The notes beneath the pieces were generated by a model. The model was not told where the DNA came from and ran no database searches. It was given only the letters and a program-made list of their open reading frames with translations. Both the position numbers and the translations under genes were made by a program. Shown in pieces: positions 12,428-24,468 of a DNA stretch of 64,000 bases. The stretch's first letter is position 1, and each line of letters begins with the position of its first letter. The stretch is taken from NCBI GenBank assembly GCA_018907035.1, contig JACCIC010000028.1:3964501-4028500 (forward strand), given 5' to 3'. This DNA is from Sycobia sp. Sy_11. Its lineage: Eukaryota; Arthropoda; Insecta; Hymenoptera; Epichrysomallidae.

Positions 12428-15400
12428 TCATGTTGTCATTGTCGCCGCCGTCGTCGTTGCCGCGGCCGTCGTCGTCGTCGTGGTCGCCGTCGCGGTAGTC
12501 GCGGTCGCGGTAACCGTGGCCGTCGTCCCGGGCGGCGATGTGTCCGCCCTCACATAGAACAATAGGTAAGGCGTCGCCGAGTTGCGGGGATTGGGCGCCA
12601 GCTTGTCCTGAAGCTCGCGCACAGGAATGACGCGCACGGCCTCGTCGTCGCACTCCAGCCACGTGACGTTCTCGTGTCGGGAGGTCTGCCTAATGCCGCA
12701 GCAGTCGTTGCCTCGGCAGCCCTGCTGTTGCTGCTGCTGTTGCTGCTGTTGCTGCTGCAGCTGCTGCTGATGCTGCTGCTGCTGTTTTGTGCCTCGCTGA
12801 TGCGCTGACTCTTTGTGCTCGTTCGCATTCTGCTTGTTACCGAAGCAACTGAATAAGGAGGTGATCTTACTATTGTCCGAATGGCCGTGCTGGCCATTGT
12901 GATGTACATTGGTCGGGTTATTCGGCTGCTGTTGCTGGAACAGTATTCACATTTTATTTTTATTAAAGCACATTACCATGGGACGAAGTGAATAAGCCAA
13001 GAAAGAGGTTAGCTAACTAATTGATAAAAAAGGAGGAATATCACGAACGCAAATGCATCGAATTTATTATTCTGAACTATTTCTCCGGGAGCCAGTAATT
13101 TGTTTTCGTAACAAATTTATCCTAAAATAATTCCTTTAATTACGTTCCAAAGCTTAGTGTTTGTCCGGTACTGTACTAAATCTGGTTTAGGCAACAAGCT
13201 ACTCAAACATGTATAAAAAAAAGGTTTTTCATTAGCTACCATCATTCAAATTTGGTCAGACATAGTTTCGCTTATTGTATATGAAAACAGAACATCAGCT
13301 AGTTCTAATCATCTGGATAATACGTTAGCTATTCAGTTGAAAATGAACAAAAAAAGTTTAATCTTCGAATAAAGCTTCCGTTACAAATTCTTATCATATC
13401 ACATCATTCCCGCTATTTCGGAATGATATAGAGAAAAACTATGAAAAAATTAGAAAAATCACGATGTGTGGATCAATTTTGAGTTTTTAAAAAAATGTTT
13501 AATTATAAACAAAATTTGTAAATCTCACTGAAATACATGTTATTATGTTCAATATATTTTTTCTCTAGAACTAATAATTTCAGAGAGAAAACACATCAAT
13601 AAATAAAGAGGAGCGTTTTCGTCTTCAAATCAACCGTAAATCAATTAAAATTAGAATCGATATGTCAGAAATCTACCGATCTGACCAGATGACACTGTAT
13701 AAGCTGCGGTCCGAGCAATATCGCGATAGTATATATATTATTTAAACAACGTTCTCTATGATCTTGATAGCCGAATCAAAATAAAAATGCATGACATTTT
13801 TATCAGTTTTTCTGGATTTTTTGCTTTCTGAATTATAACTGAAGATATATTCCAATAAAAGTTATTCTCGTATAGAAATTGATTTACGATAGTAATGTAT
13901 GGAAATTAAATCTGTATTAGACAGATATTTAAATGATAAAAAAGAATAAATATAAAGATTTAAATTTTAATAAGAATATATGCGCATTATGTTATAGTGC
14001 TTGTGAAAACATGTATGTTTAAATAGGCTTTAATAATACAAAAATTATTTGCCCCATATCAAAATTAGTCAGATTGTAGTTACATATGTATATTTTAATA
14101 AAAACTGACAATAAGAAGTTAGCTAACCAAAACTTTCTGAAAAATATCCTTGTATTCTGATAAATACAAAGTGACTGTAACAATTCAAATATTATCTATC
14201 CCAATATGTAAATTTGTGATATAGTAGTTTTAAATGTACGCGCTTTCGCATGCACTGTAACAGAATTTATGTCGACGCGTTACGCACTTTGCATCCCCCA
14301 ACGGACCAACATTAATTGACCTCGGGTAAATTGGTCACGAAAATCCAGATAACATATATCTTTCGTTCCCGTATTGAATATCTACTTTGACCACAAGAAT
14401 AAAAATTCACTATATAATTGCGGCAATAGCTTCATATTTTTATTTTATTTTTTGATAAAGTACTATAAAGAGTTGTATATGTATATCTTAAAGTCAAGTC
14501 ATCGCTCCAAGTTCAATTCATTCAAACATTTAACAATGCATAAAGTTTTAATAATGGAATATTATTCTTTTTCATATAAAAATCAATCAAACTTTTGAAC
14601 CAATCTGTTTCCTATCCTCTGATATGCAAGCTTATCTAAAAAAAGTTAACTCTTTTTTTCAATTCATCCTCATACGCTTGTCATTTTAATGTCTACATCC
14701 CATGCTCAAACTCATGACAATGCCTTCATAAAAGTTACTTCGTATAATTAACCGAGATACTTAGGACTACTCGCTCATTTTCAATGGTATAACAAACAAT
14801 GACAGACTTTTCGAAGACTTATTGTTTATCAGTTTTTCAATTTCAAATTGTTGATAAATTCATTTTTACATGAAAAATATACTTTATTTAGCTTTACATT
14901 TATCCATATTATCTCTAAACTCATTTATCATTATAGTGTTCATATTCTTTCTTATGTTTTACATTTCAATTAGTTGCTTATTTGAGTCTATTATTTATAT
15001 AATTCTACATCTAATTACAACAATAGTACAGTAAATAATAAGATAATGAAATCACCTAATCACTTTCTCTAAGAATTTGAAAATTTTCTTATGCTAAATA
15101 TTTTTAATATATAATTAATATTTATTAAGTAAGAAAAAGTTTAATGCATTATTATTATTAAGGTGATTTTATATTGTTCATTCAGCACCAATTTCATTAT
15201 AGAACAATCGTTATGACTAATTGCAAATTTATAAAACTTGTATACGTACTTAATGAAATAACACACCACTGACTCCTGTTCACTTGTTCCAAAATTAGTT
15301 GCATTATTTTATATATTTCTTACTAGCTCATATCATATGTGTATGTTCTTATAATATACAAATTATGCATGAAATTTCTAACCTGGTTGCTCTGTTGACG

Positions 15401-18400
15401 GTGAATATGATCCCGCTTGCACTGTTGGTATTCAGTGTGGACCGACTCTCCTGGTAGACGTGTGTAAGCAAGATAATGTCCAGCAGTCATTGTTGCACCT
15501 TGATGCATTATTACGGAATACAAATTATAAACATGGCGTTGTTGTGGTTCAGTCGATGATGTAGAGCCGGTATCGAGAAAAGCCTGGTCTGCAATTTTAT
15601 TGCAACTTTCGCAAAAGCATTGCAGTTTCAAAGGCGTTGGCATATAGTTATTAATTTTTTCCATTGACCTAAAAAATAAAATAAATGACATTTTATGAGT
15701 TTATTAAAAAAAAAATTTATCTTATAAAAATTTATTTTGAAAATGAAAGATTACAAACAGTAAATTGTCAAGAATAGCTAAATATGACTATCACTATTTT
15801 TTTAATAAATACAAACATGATTCCGTGGTTAAAAAAATTACATAAATCTAAAAAAAATCGTAAAAAAATTTCGTAAATGTTGCTTTATTGCATATGTCTA
15901 TTGAATAGAAAAATTAATTTCATTATTTTTTTCTTAAAGAAAAAAAAGAATAAATTAAAAATAAAATGATTAAGAATAAATTAACAATATTTTACTTCCA
16001 AAATTGAGATCAGTACCAAAATCTAATATTTGTTAAACCTTCAAAGTGTCTACTCGCTGTACTATGTTTTTAATTTTTCTCTTACATCAACATTTAATAA
16101 TAAATCTGAATAAATTTTGTTATTATTATTGAATTTAAAATGTATTAAATATTATAGATGAAAAAAAAAATTACTATATTAAAACATTTATTCAATATCA
16201 AGCAAAATTTCTTACATTACGCTATTATAGGAAAAATATAAATTCATGTTAAATTTACTCCTTACCCAGCTGCTGTAGAAAACCTTTTTAATTGCAAAAC
16301 AAGTAATCTTGGTAAGGAAGGAAAGCATACAGCTCGTCTAGCTTCATTATATCGAAGACATTTGGCACACCAGTATTTGTTTTTGTCAGCTAATAATTCA
16401 CTTGTGACTACTGCTTTTCTATAAATTGCACTAGAATCCATTGTCTTTCCATCCTCATCTACAAAATTAGTTATCAATTTGCAAAATATAAATAAAATAA
16501 AAAAAGGGAAGTAATTCAAAATAATTATTCTAAAATTGAAGTTAAAAATATGAAACAATACATATATTATTTATAGTAAATTAAATAACACTTTAGAGGA
16601 CTAAAAATTATATTAATAAATATTTTTATTGGTCTTAAAGTCTTCATAATATAATATATTAGCTAAAATAATGACAGTCAGACTGTCCTTGTTTATGTTC
16701 ACTCTCGTAGAATCTGAAATAAAACTTATTACTGCAATAAATTATATTAAAAATTAAAAATTAAAAATAAAAATAAAATTAATAATAGAATAAAAATAAA
16801 AATAAAATAATAAATGAAATAAAAATAATAAAAACAATATTCTATGTTAGTAAATTACAACCTAACTACCCCTACACCTTAAATTTAGAATCACCTTGGT
16901 GTCTGACGTTTTGAACCACTACGGATCATCCGCTGGAACTAAACTTTTAATTAAGTTTATTTTTAAATTAGCTTTTAAGTTAACTTTTAACTAAGTTTAG
17001 TTCCAGAGGATGAACCGTCAGCTTGTCCTTTACTAACATAGAATATTGCTTCTATTATTTTTATTTTATTTTACTTATTATATTTTTATTTTTATTTTGT
17101 TATTAATTTTATTTTATTTTTATTTCTAATTTTTAATATAATTTATTGTAATAATACGTTTTATTTCAGATTCTACAGGGGTGAATATAAACAAGGACAG
17201 TCTGACTGTCATTGTTTTAGTTAAGATATTGTATTATAAAGACTGTAAGAGCGATAAAAATATTATTGACATAAGTACAATTTTGAATTCTAATTGACTA
17301 AAAATTATACCTGTATATAATATAATCTTACCTTTCTCATTTGAGCGATCGACATGAATTGGTACATAAATATCGCAGAAAGTTTCCTTCCTTTCAGTAA
17401 CTTGTTCACACTCCAGGCACGTAGTACGCAAAAGGCTAATTCCTTCAAAATCTTCTGATATAAAGCACTTTTTGCTCTCCAATCTTTGCAGCACATTAAT
17501 CTCTCCATTATTCACAGGCAATGGTAAGATACCATTCTCTAAAAGTTGTTTTCCTAAAGCTGTTGATTTATTAATAGCACCATTGACATTAGTCCGTATA
17601 ATGCCACTAGCACTGGAAGCACGCATTGAGCTACCTAGAGACTTTTTCTTCTGCTTTTGAGATTTCCGATTTCCACGCTTACTACTGTCGGTCTGTACTG
17701 CACTATCGCTCAACAAATCGGTTTGAGAACAGCTATTATTACCACCACTGTCTTCAACTGGCCAATTGAATTGGTTCTCACGAAGCTTTACCAGAAGCTG
17801 AAATGTTTCACGAATGTTATCTAGTAAACAAACTAGTAGCTCATGTGCATCTTGTTGTTGATTACCCTCAAATATTGGATTTACATCTCTGAAAGTGTAT
17901 TTAAGTTTATAATATAAAATATCCATTACTAAGCAAATTAATAATATATCTAATATTTATATCAACAATAATATTGATCTATAAACATTTTCTAAAATAA
18001 CAATAAACAAAATTAACCAAATATTCACCGAAGAGCTTGAAGAAAAAATTCAGGTTGAAACGGTTCATTGTTTTCTTTCGTTTCCAATTCTCTCAATGAC
18101 ATAAATAATTCATGTAATTTCTCAGTAGCTTTTTGTATTCTTGGTTTATTTACTTCTGTTGCTGCTATTGCAGCAGTTGTTGAGGGAAGATCTTTATTGC
18201 TCCAACTACGACTACTACTAGTTGTTGATGATATACCTGTCCTACCTAAAGATGATGTCTTAATCTGTAATTTGCAATAAAATAAAAAATGAATTTTAAA
18301 AATAACACAAAAAGAAAGACATTGGTTTCACTATTAAACAATATGTTTTTTGGAATATTAAAAAAACAATAAGTACCTTAATTTGAAGATGTTTTTTATT

Positions 18401-19046
18401 AATAATGGACAGATCTGTAGCCAGATGATGCAGGTTGTGTAAGAAAGAGGGTGTACAACGAAGTGTATAAAGTACACTATTCAAGAAACAGGTATTGCCT
18501 AAATTACACAAAGTTGCTATTTTTAAGCCACCAATTATAACAGTTGATGCAAAGTCAGAGCCAGTATCTCGATAATTGTTACTTGGCCTTTGAGAGTCAT
18601 TCAACATTTTGTTTGTACCTAATAGGCAGATATTTCTTTTATAAATTGATAGATACTTTTAGCAAATTCTCAAATTATTATCAAAATTTATTTTTTTTAC
18701 TAGCTGATTTTTACAATTCATTTAGAAAGTATAATTTAATTAAATTTTCAATAATCTTATTTTGCATAACTATTAAATCTATATCTTTTGATTATTACTT
18801 TACTTCAATAAATAAACTTATGTAATATATTTTTTAAATTATAATATTAGACTAAAATATAACCATACTTAAATGAAAAGGACGAATTTGGCTAGTACTA
18901 GCCCGTCCGAGTGGGTGAGGTTCAGATTTAGTTTTACCAATTCCTTGATTATGTTTTTCTGACAAAGCCGAAAGTGAAAGGCAAAGTTTCTTTCTTGGTG
19001 GATTTGGCTGTTCATCGGTATCTTCCTCTGCTTCTAATACTGTCAT
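12428..19046 (-). CDS. USP1: Ubiquitin carboxyl-terminal hydrolase 1 (USP1 orthologue)
   Basis: USP1 is a nuclear cysteine protease. In vertebrates it acts with UAF1 to remove ubiquitin from PCNA and FANCD2. The seven coding exons on the minus strand are 19046-18869, 18618-18377, 18264-18029, 17888-17332, 16458-16266, 15668-15383 and 12934-12428. They join in frame to about 732 residues (human 785). The Cys box is GNTCFLNS (Cys103) and the His box AGHYLAY (His533). The Asp region is WLECDDEAV (Asp660/661), followed by the closing SATPYLLFYVR. The motif DVNPIFEGNQQQDAHELL and the zinc-type CxxC pairs (CLEC, CAKC) are in the expected order. The N-terminal KKLCLSLS matches the vertebrate start, so I chose the ATG at 19046. 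Odd points are a glutamine tract between the His and Asp boxes, and a Thr/Ala-rich tail after LLFYVR. A GTGAGG donor-like site sits just at that point, so the tail might be spliced off. Confidence 0.93.
12460..12540. repeat. GC-rich imperfect trinucleotide repeat
   Basis: GTC/GCG/GTA-type triplets on the plus strand encode the Thr-Ala-Val-rich C-terminal tail of USP1 on the minus strand. It is one of the most GC-rich stretches of the window. Confidence 0.85.
12720..12786. repeat. CAG/CTG trinucleotide tract (polyQ in USP1)
   Basis: CTG/TTG triplets on the plus strand read as CAG/CAA on the minus strand and encode about 19 Gln broken by one His and one Leu, in USP1 exon 7. Confidence 0.9.
12935..15382 (-). 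other. USP1 intron 6
   Basis: This 2.4-kb AT-rich intron runs between a GTTAGA donor and a TTCCAG acceptor, both in phase 0. I saw no nested gene or clear repeat in it. Confidence 0.7.
16612..17270. mobile_element. Foldback MITE with ~230-bp terminal inverted repeats
   Basis: The left arm (about 16615-16856) and right arm (about 17030-17270) are near-complete reverse complements. The shared order is AAATATTTTTAT, CTTACAGTC, AATGACAGTCAGACTGTCC, TTGTTTAT, GTAGAATCTGAAATAAAAC, a long A/T-rich tract, and CAATATTCTATGTTAGTAAA. A second inner inverted repeat (CTGGAACTAAACTT near 16932, AAGTTTAGTTCCAG near 16994) lies in the centre. The 14-mer GACTAAAAATTATA occurs on both sides (16599-16612 and 17296-17309). 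There is no coding capacity. The element fills most of USP1 intron 4. Related ends occur at 60147-60240 and 60358-60575. Confidence 0.85.
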
Positions 19047-19057
19047 TTTCTACTGAT

Positions 19058-19800
19058 CTATAATATAAAAAAAAATACTTTAAAAACACCAAAGTAATTG
19101 ATCATTTACGAATTGAAAATTAATAATTTAAAACAACATGTTTCAGAATAGTCTTTTTTAATTAAGTAGAAACTATATATTACTTAATAATAATAATAAT
19201 AGCAATAAATATTATATTTTAATTTTGTTAACATATTTTAAATTGTTTCAAAATATTATTAAGAAATAATTAAACAACAAAGATCATATATGTTATGCAT
19301 TATAAGTTATCAAGAACTGCTACTTTAGAAATGAAGTTTAAATATGTTAAACTTTTTAAAACATTATTCTGATCTAAAGTATATCAATTAAATGAAAATA
19401 TTACTTATTTGAAAAAATGTAAAGCTTATTATACATAAATATCTGAGTTTTATTATATAAACTTTGCTATTTAATATACAAATTTTAATTTTTGTCAAAT
19501 TACATATATCATTCTAATTAAGAAATCACTATAATATTCACTTCTTTGTTCAGCATCAACACTGATTCCAAAATATTCAGATATTATTTTTTCACTCTTC
19601 TTGCCCCTTGCCTTTACTCAGCGACTATACACTAACATATATCAGGCGTACTCACTTTGTATCGTCGACCGAAGAAGTCATGGAACGTCCAGAAGAGAAA
19701 ATTTTACAACTCTCCTGATCGAAATGTCGGTGATATAGTTTACAACTCTACCACTTTTTGTTTTATTATTTATATTTCTCTTTTTTCCATGCGGTCCATT
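19058..19800 (-). other. Probable USP1 5' UTR intron and first exon
   Basis: Eleven bases upstream of the USP1 ATG is a TATATTATAG acceptor (minus strand). A fitting donor, ATACAAA|GTGAGT, lies with its exon side at 19656. The noncoding first exon would start somewhere above 19656, near a GC-richer region around 19.6-20.1 kb. Confidence 0.45.
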
Positions 19801-21429
19801 ACCGCGCATTTATATTTGATGTACATATATGACAGCCACGGAAATATATGAGTACCAAACTGCCAATAACAAGTGTTTGGAAAATTTACGCGCGAGTGGC
19901 AAAAAAATGATAATCACATGAAAAAAGAGAAGAGATTATAGAGGAGGCACAAAGTAAAGGCAGGCGTAATATTTAGAAACTACGCACTCCCGATTAAACT
20001 ACATTCTTCACCACCTGTTTAACAACAACTGCCCCCAGGCCCCAAGCCCCAACCGACCGAACTCCCCTGAGTCTTCAAGATGCTTTTATCTTCACAGATC
20101 TCCGTCGACCCCGTCGCCGTACCGTCCCGTCCGGCAATACAGCAATGATACAGCGCCACAGCGGTGGTCTTGTGGTGGTTGTGTGTATGATGCGGTTACA
20201 GGTATGTGCATATTATCTGTATATTCCATGCATATTCGTATAAGCAGGTATAAGCATGTGTAAGTTTTGTAAGCATAGTATATGGGTGTGTATGTGTGTG
20301 TATAATTTGATAAAAATACTTGGAGAGTGTGTATGTACTCTAGTGACTGTCTAGTGACTAGTGACTAATGAGTAGTCTGAGCCGAGCTCGGTGTGCTATG
20401 CTCAGCCTGGCTCTGCCTGGCTCTACAATGCTATACTACCGGATGCAGTGACGTACCCGCGCGTTAAGTGTATTCAGCCTAGTGTAATTTACTTACCTAT
20501 ACCAGTTTCTATTCAAAATCCAAATAAAAAATTTGTATATGCATTATATGCAGTAGATATAGGTATCACATATAATCAAATTCAAACATGCAGTGATTAT
20601 ACATACTATAATCTTCGTATAATCTGGTATAATCCACTATTAGCTGCAGCGAGCCATTATTGCTGCACATCAGGGTCACCATTGGTTCACTTATGAAATT
20701 ATGGTCAACCCCATACGGATACGGCTATGAGACGGTTAGCGGGCCCTGGCGCTCGGCTCAAATACGAATATATACACGTACATCAATTCATACGCTACAT
20801 GCCTCGTATCAGTTTATACAGGGGCTGCAGTGTGGGTGTGGAAGTATAACTGTAGACTGGCCCCCATTCCCATAGATGTAATCGTATAATTAATCAGGTA
20901 TAATGATTACGGGGGTGGGAAGGAAATTTAATCTTATATTATGATTATTATATAGAGGAATTTCCATACTTCACACTTGCTAAATATTAATCCCTATAGT
21001 AGAATGTAGAATGTTTTCCAATAATTTAAACATATTAGATCTAATTTTTTCTTATTTTCAACTGATACCATAGTTAAAATTTTCATTATTCATATAAGCA
21101 TATAGTTTGTCCAAGTATTTTACAAAACCAACACAGAATCATTATTTATATTATATTTAATATTTTAATATATAAAGTAAGAAAGTACAATATCTAATAA
21201 CATAAATTAAAAATAAAAAATAAAAAAATTTCAAAATTAGTTAAAGTTTCTATTTATAGTCGAAACCCGGTCATATACTTGAAATTGAAATTAGATCATT
21301 AAATATTAATATATAAAACTATTTCACAATATCTCAATAAGTTATCCCAATTATTATTTATATATAGTTTATATATAGAATATCCAAATGACAGGCTGAC
21401 ACGTACCGTATATCTATGCTTATACCTAC

Positions 21430-21765
21430 TAATCCACTAATACTAGAATCAGCTGGAATACTGGCAAACCAAACGAAGTCCAAGAAGTTCCACTTATTCC
21501 TAAATCCAAGCCATGCTCAAGTCCAATTTAAAGTAAAATTCTAATATCTAAACTTCAAACCAAATCAAGGTCCTTCCAGACTCTTCAAACTTAGAAGGAT
21601 AGAGTCCCTGCTTCAAACAGTTCAAATCACGATTTAACCAGGTTCAACCATTAACTTCAAACTAGTTCAAATCTTTTTAACAGTTCAAACAATCTCCAAC
21701 TTACTCCAAAATGATGCTCCAAACAGATCCAAAAAAAAATCCCATATCCAATTACCCAAATCCCA
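21430..21765. repeat. Strand-asymmetric degenerate TTCAAAC repeat
   Basis: The plus strand is conspicuously poor in G and repeats short words such as CTTCAAAC, AGTTCAAATC and GGTTCAACC at irregular spacing of roughly 10-25 bp. It looks like a decayed tandem array. No unit is perfect. Confidence 0.45.
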
Positions 21766-22587
21766 AATCAATGACACATAAAGTAGCCCACTAAACCTAA
21801 TTAATTCGTATTTTACAAGTTTACAACTTGCAAATCGATATATTATTATGTATATATGCATCTGCGTTATGCACGTATCTCGTATCCAAGAAAAACAAAT
21901 GAATATCTGTAACAATTTTCTAATTAGCATCGCACATAAAAATGTCAATTTTTCATTCTTGCTTTTCATAAAATTTATAGGAATAAATACAGGAAGTATT
22001 ATATGCTTTGTTGAATATTACTAAATGCATAATAGATCTTACATGGATGAAATAGCGAACTATGCCAAACATGCGTCAGGTCTACGATCAGCTCACAATA
22101 CGCTTTCTCCTACTTCACATTACAGTAATAAAATAGTATAATTTATATATCCCGCGAAATGTGCTCTTTTAAGAAATATGCCGAAAAACAAATTATAGAG
22201 AGGAAATCAGAGAGCATGTTAATTAAACTTGAAATTTGATAATTGATATATTTATATATATCATAGCTGATCATTGTTACAAAATTCATTCTGATTAAAT
22301 TTTAATTTACTATATATCTTCAAAACTAATCCGTCTTTTCTGTATAAAGATGTAATTAACATTAGAATTAGTCTTTCAATTTCCAGTAATTCATTTTCAT
22401 TATATTCTATACAATTTTTTACATTTTTAACTGTTGTGACTTAATCTTAGATAATTATAATTAATTTAAACTTACTTAGTATTGCGCTACACCCACTGGG
22501 ATTATACACTACAGTATGTTAATATAATAATCTTGTAAAACCAGGTGAAACTATTTGTAAAGAACTACTCCGTCCGTCTAAATTATA

Positions 22588-22626
22588 TAAATAAATACAT
22601 AAATAAATAAATAAATAAATAAATAA
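22588..22626. repeat. (ATAA)n microsatellite
   Basis: Tandem AAAT/ATAA tetranucleotides. Confidence 0.9.
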
Positions 22627-23337
22627 CTGGTCGACATTCTACCCCCTATAAAATTATACAAGTCTCTGAAATAATATACGACATTGTATAATGAAATATA
22701 CTATTTTATTCACTAAAAACAAAAAATAATAAATCAGAAATTCTATCATAATCAAAATCATAATGATACGATAAAATATTATATGATATGACAGTTATAA
22801 TAATTATTTTCGAATTATTATAATCAAAGAAAGGAAGATTCCGTCTAGTTGAAAATTTGTTATGTAACTTTCTTTTTTGAAGAAATGGTTCCTTATTTTT
22901 TTTCATATATAATTGTTATTCTTTTATTATATAGTTGATTGACATATTGATAATACATGCACAATTTTATTATTTAAATATAATGAAGTCTAGGAAATTA
23001 ATCCAATGAACGCATATAAGTAAACCGCATGTATTTGTTAAGAGATTGCGACCGAAGTGGAGACTTGGGAGTCTTGGACTCTTGGAGAGGTTTCGAGAAG
23101 CTTTTCCTCTCCCTACAGTTCCGTTCCATCTTATAAGAAGGGAGTAAGAAAGACAGAAGATAGAGAAAAACGCGCCTTCTTTTTCTGTACCTCGTACTCT
23201 CTTTCTCTTTTTAGCTTATATTACTATAAACTGATGCTGATACCAGAAGCGCGGAGTTTAATTTCAGTTCAGAATTTCATATCTTCTGAGCGTTGAGTTG
23301 TTGAGTCTTGTGGTCTTGAGTGTGGGCTGGGTACTAC

Positions 23338-23342
<5 letters not shown>

Positions 23343-23396
<54 letters not shown>
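23343..23396. repeat. (TA)n microsatellite
   Basis: About 27 TA units. Confidence 0.95.
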
Positions 23397-23404
<8 letters not shown>

Positions 23405-23513
23405 TGATATATACCTGCTCTATAAGTTAAAGCAGCTCATCAGCTCACGAGCAAACTCCCGTCTCTCGCGAATTCGCTATCCACCGCGGCTCCGCGTATA
23501 AGGAATACAGTGT

Positions 23514-23516
<3 letters not shown>

Positions 23517-23580
<64 letters not shown>

Positions 23581-23596
23581 ACTCACTCACTCACTC
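23517..23596. repeat. (CT)n-(ACTC)n compound microsatellite
   Basis: About 30 CT/TC units are followed by several ACTC tetranucleotides. It lies upstream of the putative HUWE1 first exon. Confidence 0.95.
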
Positions 23597-23990
23597 TCTC
23601 TTTCTCGCTGCAAACCCTGATCCTGATGTATGTGTATCAGTATCACGAACGATTTACCACATACATCGGCATCGTGTTGCCATCCTGCACACTGACACTA
23701 GCATTTATATGAGGACATTATCATATATATAATATGGCGAGTTTTTTAGTACATGTCTGTGTGCGGTGCGCCCTTGGTGCGCCGCGCTAGTGATTCAAGT
23801 GTGAACGTATGAGCTGCTGCTGTTTCGGTAAAATGGCGGAGGAAACGGTGTGCTGCTGATGATGATCATCGGCGGCGAGCGCTGAGATTCTCAAGGACGA
23901 AATATCTACGGGCAAAGAATTAGCTAAAACGAGACAGAAGAGGGAGACCTATAGATAAAGCGCAGTCTCTTTTGTTTTCTTTCATCCCAG

Positions 23991-24468
23991 CCCAGCACGA
24001 GACATTGACGTCTTCATCGTCAGTCATTCTCGTACATTCATTTTATTGTAATCGTCATTGTCGTCGCGGGTTCGCGCAGTGAATATAGGCTTATGTATCT
24101 CTGTAGGATTAGTGAATGAGTGTAAAGACACTTAGGAGTTAGGATACGTATCCTTGTCCAGGAATTCGAAGAGTGATAAAAAGGGTCGAGACAAACGCAT
24201 TGCTAAAGTGAAAGAGGGAAAAAAAAGAGATAGAGAAAAAGACATCCGTACATATATACACCGATACGCGCGCACACAAACAATCGTCGTGCGGTGCAGC
24301 GGCGACGTAGAGCCGCGCGATGCTCCTGCTGGCGCACCTCGCGTCCAGATTACCTGAACAGCAATCAAAACAACGGCGCCAGAACAGCGTCGTCAACAAG
24401 GGCATCGAACACAGTAGAACTTCTGCAACACGGACGACGACCGCAAACGTCGACAAGGTCGTTACTCG
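23991..24468 (+). other. HUWE1: Possible HUWE1 noncoding first exon
   Basis: This stretch is GC-richer than its surroundings and ends in a donor-like CTCG|GTGAGA after 24468. The first coding exon of HUWE1 is preceded by a TTTTTAG acceptor at 26461-26467, which requires an upstream 5' UTR exon. Pairing the two would give a 2.0-kb intron. This is inferred and the start site is unknown. Confidence 0.35.

Larger units (their letters stand above)
19801..23990. other. Intergenic DNA between USP1 and HUWE1
   Basis: No coding exon could be supported. It holds a C-rich patch (20030-20060), a G-poor degenerate repeat (about 21430-21760), (ATAA)n, (TA)n and (CT)n microsatellites. The interval separates two divergent genes, so it must contain both promoters. 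Confidence 0.55.

Noticed and set aside
12366..12662. Plus-strand and alternative minus-strand frames over the triplet repeats
   Set aside because: They are shadows of the repeat. The frame used for USP1 is fixed by WLECDDEAV and SATPYLLFYVR.
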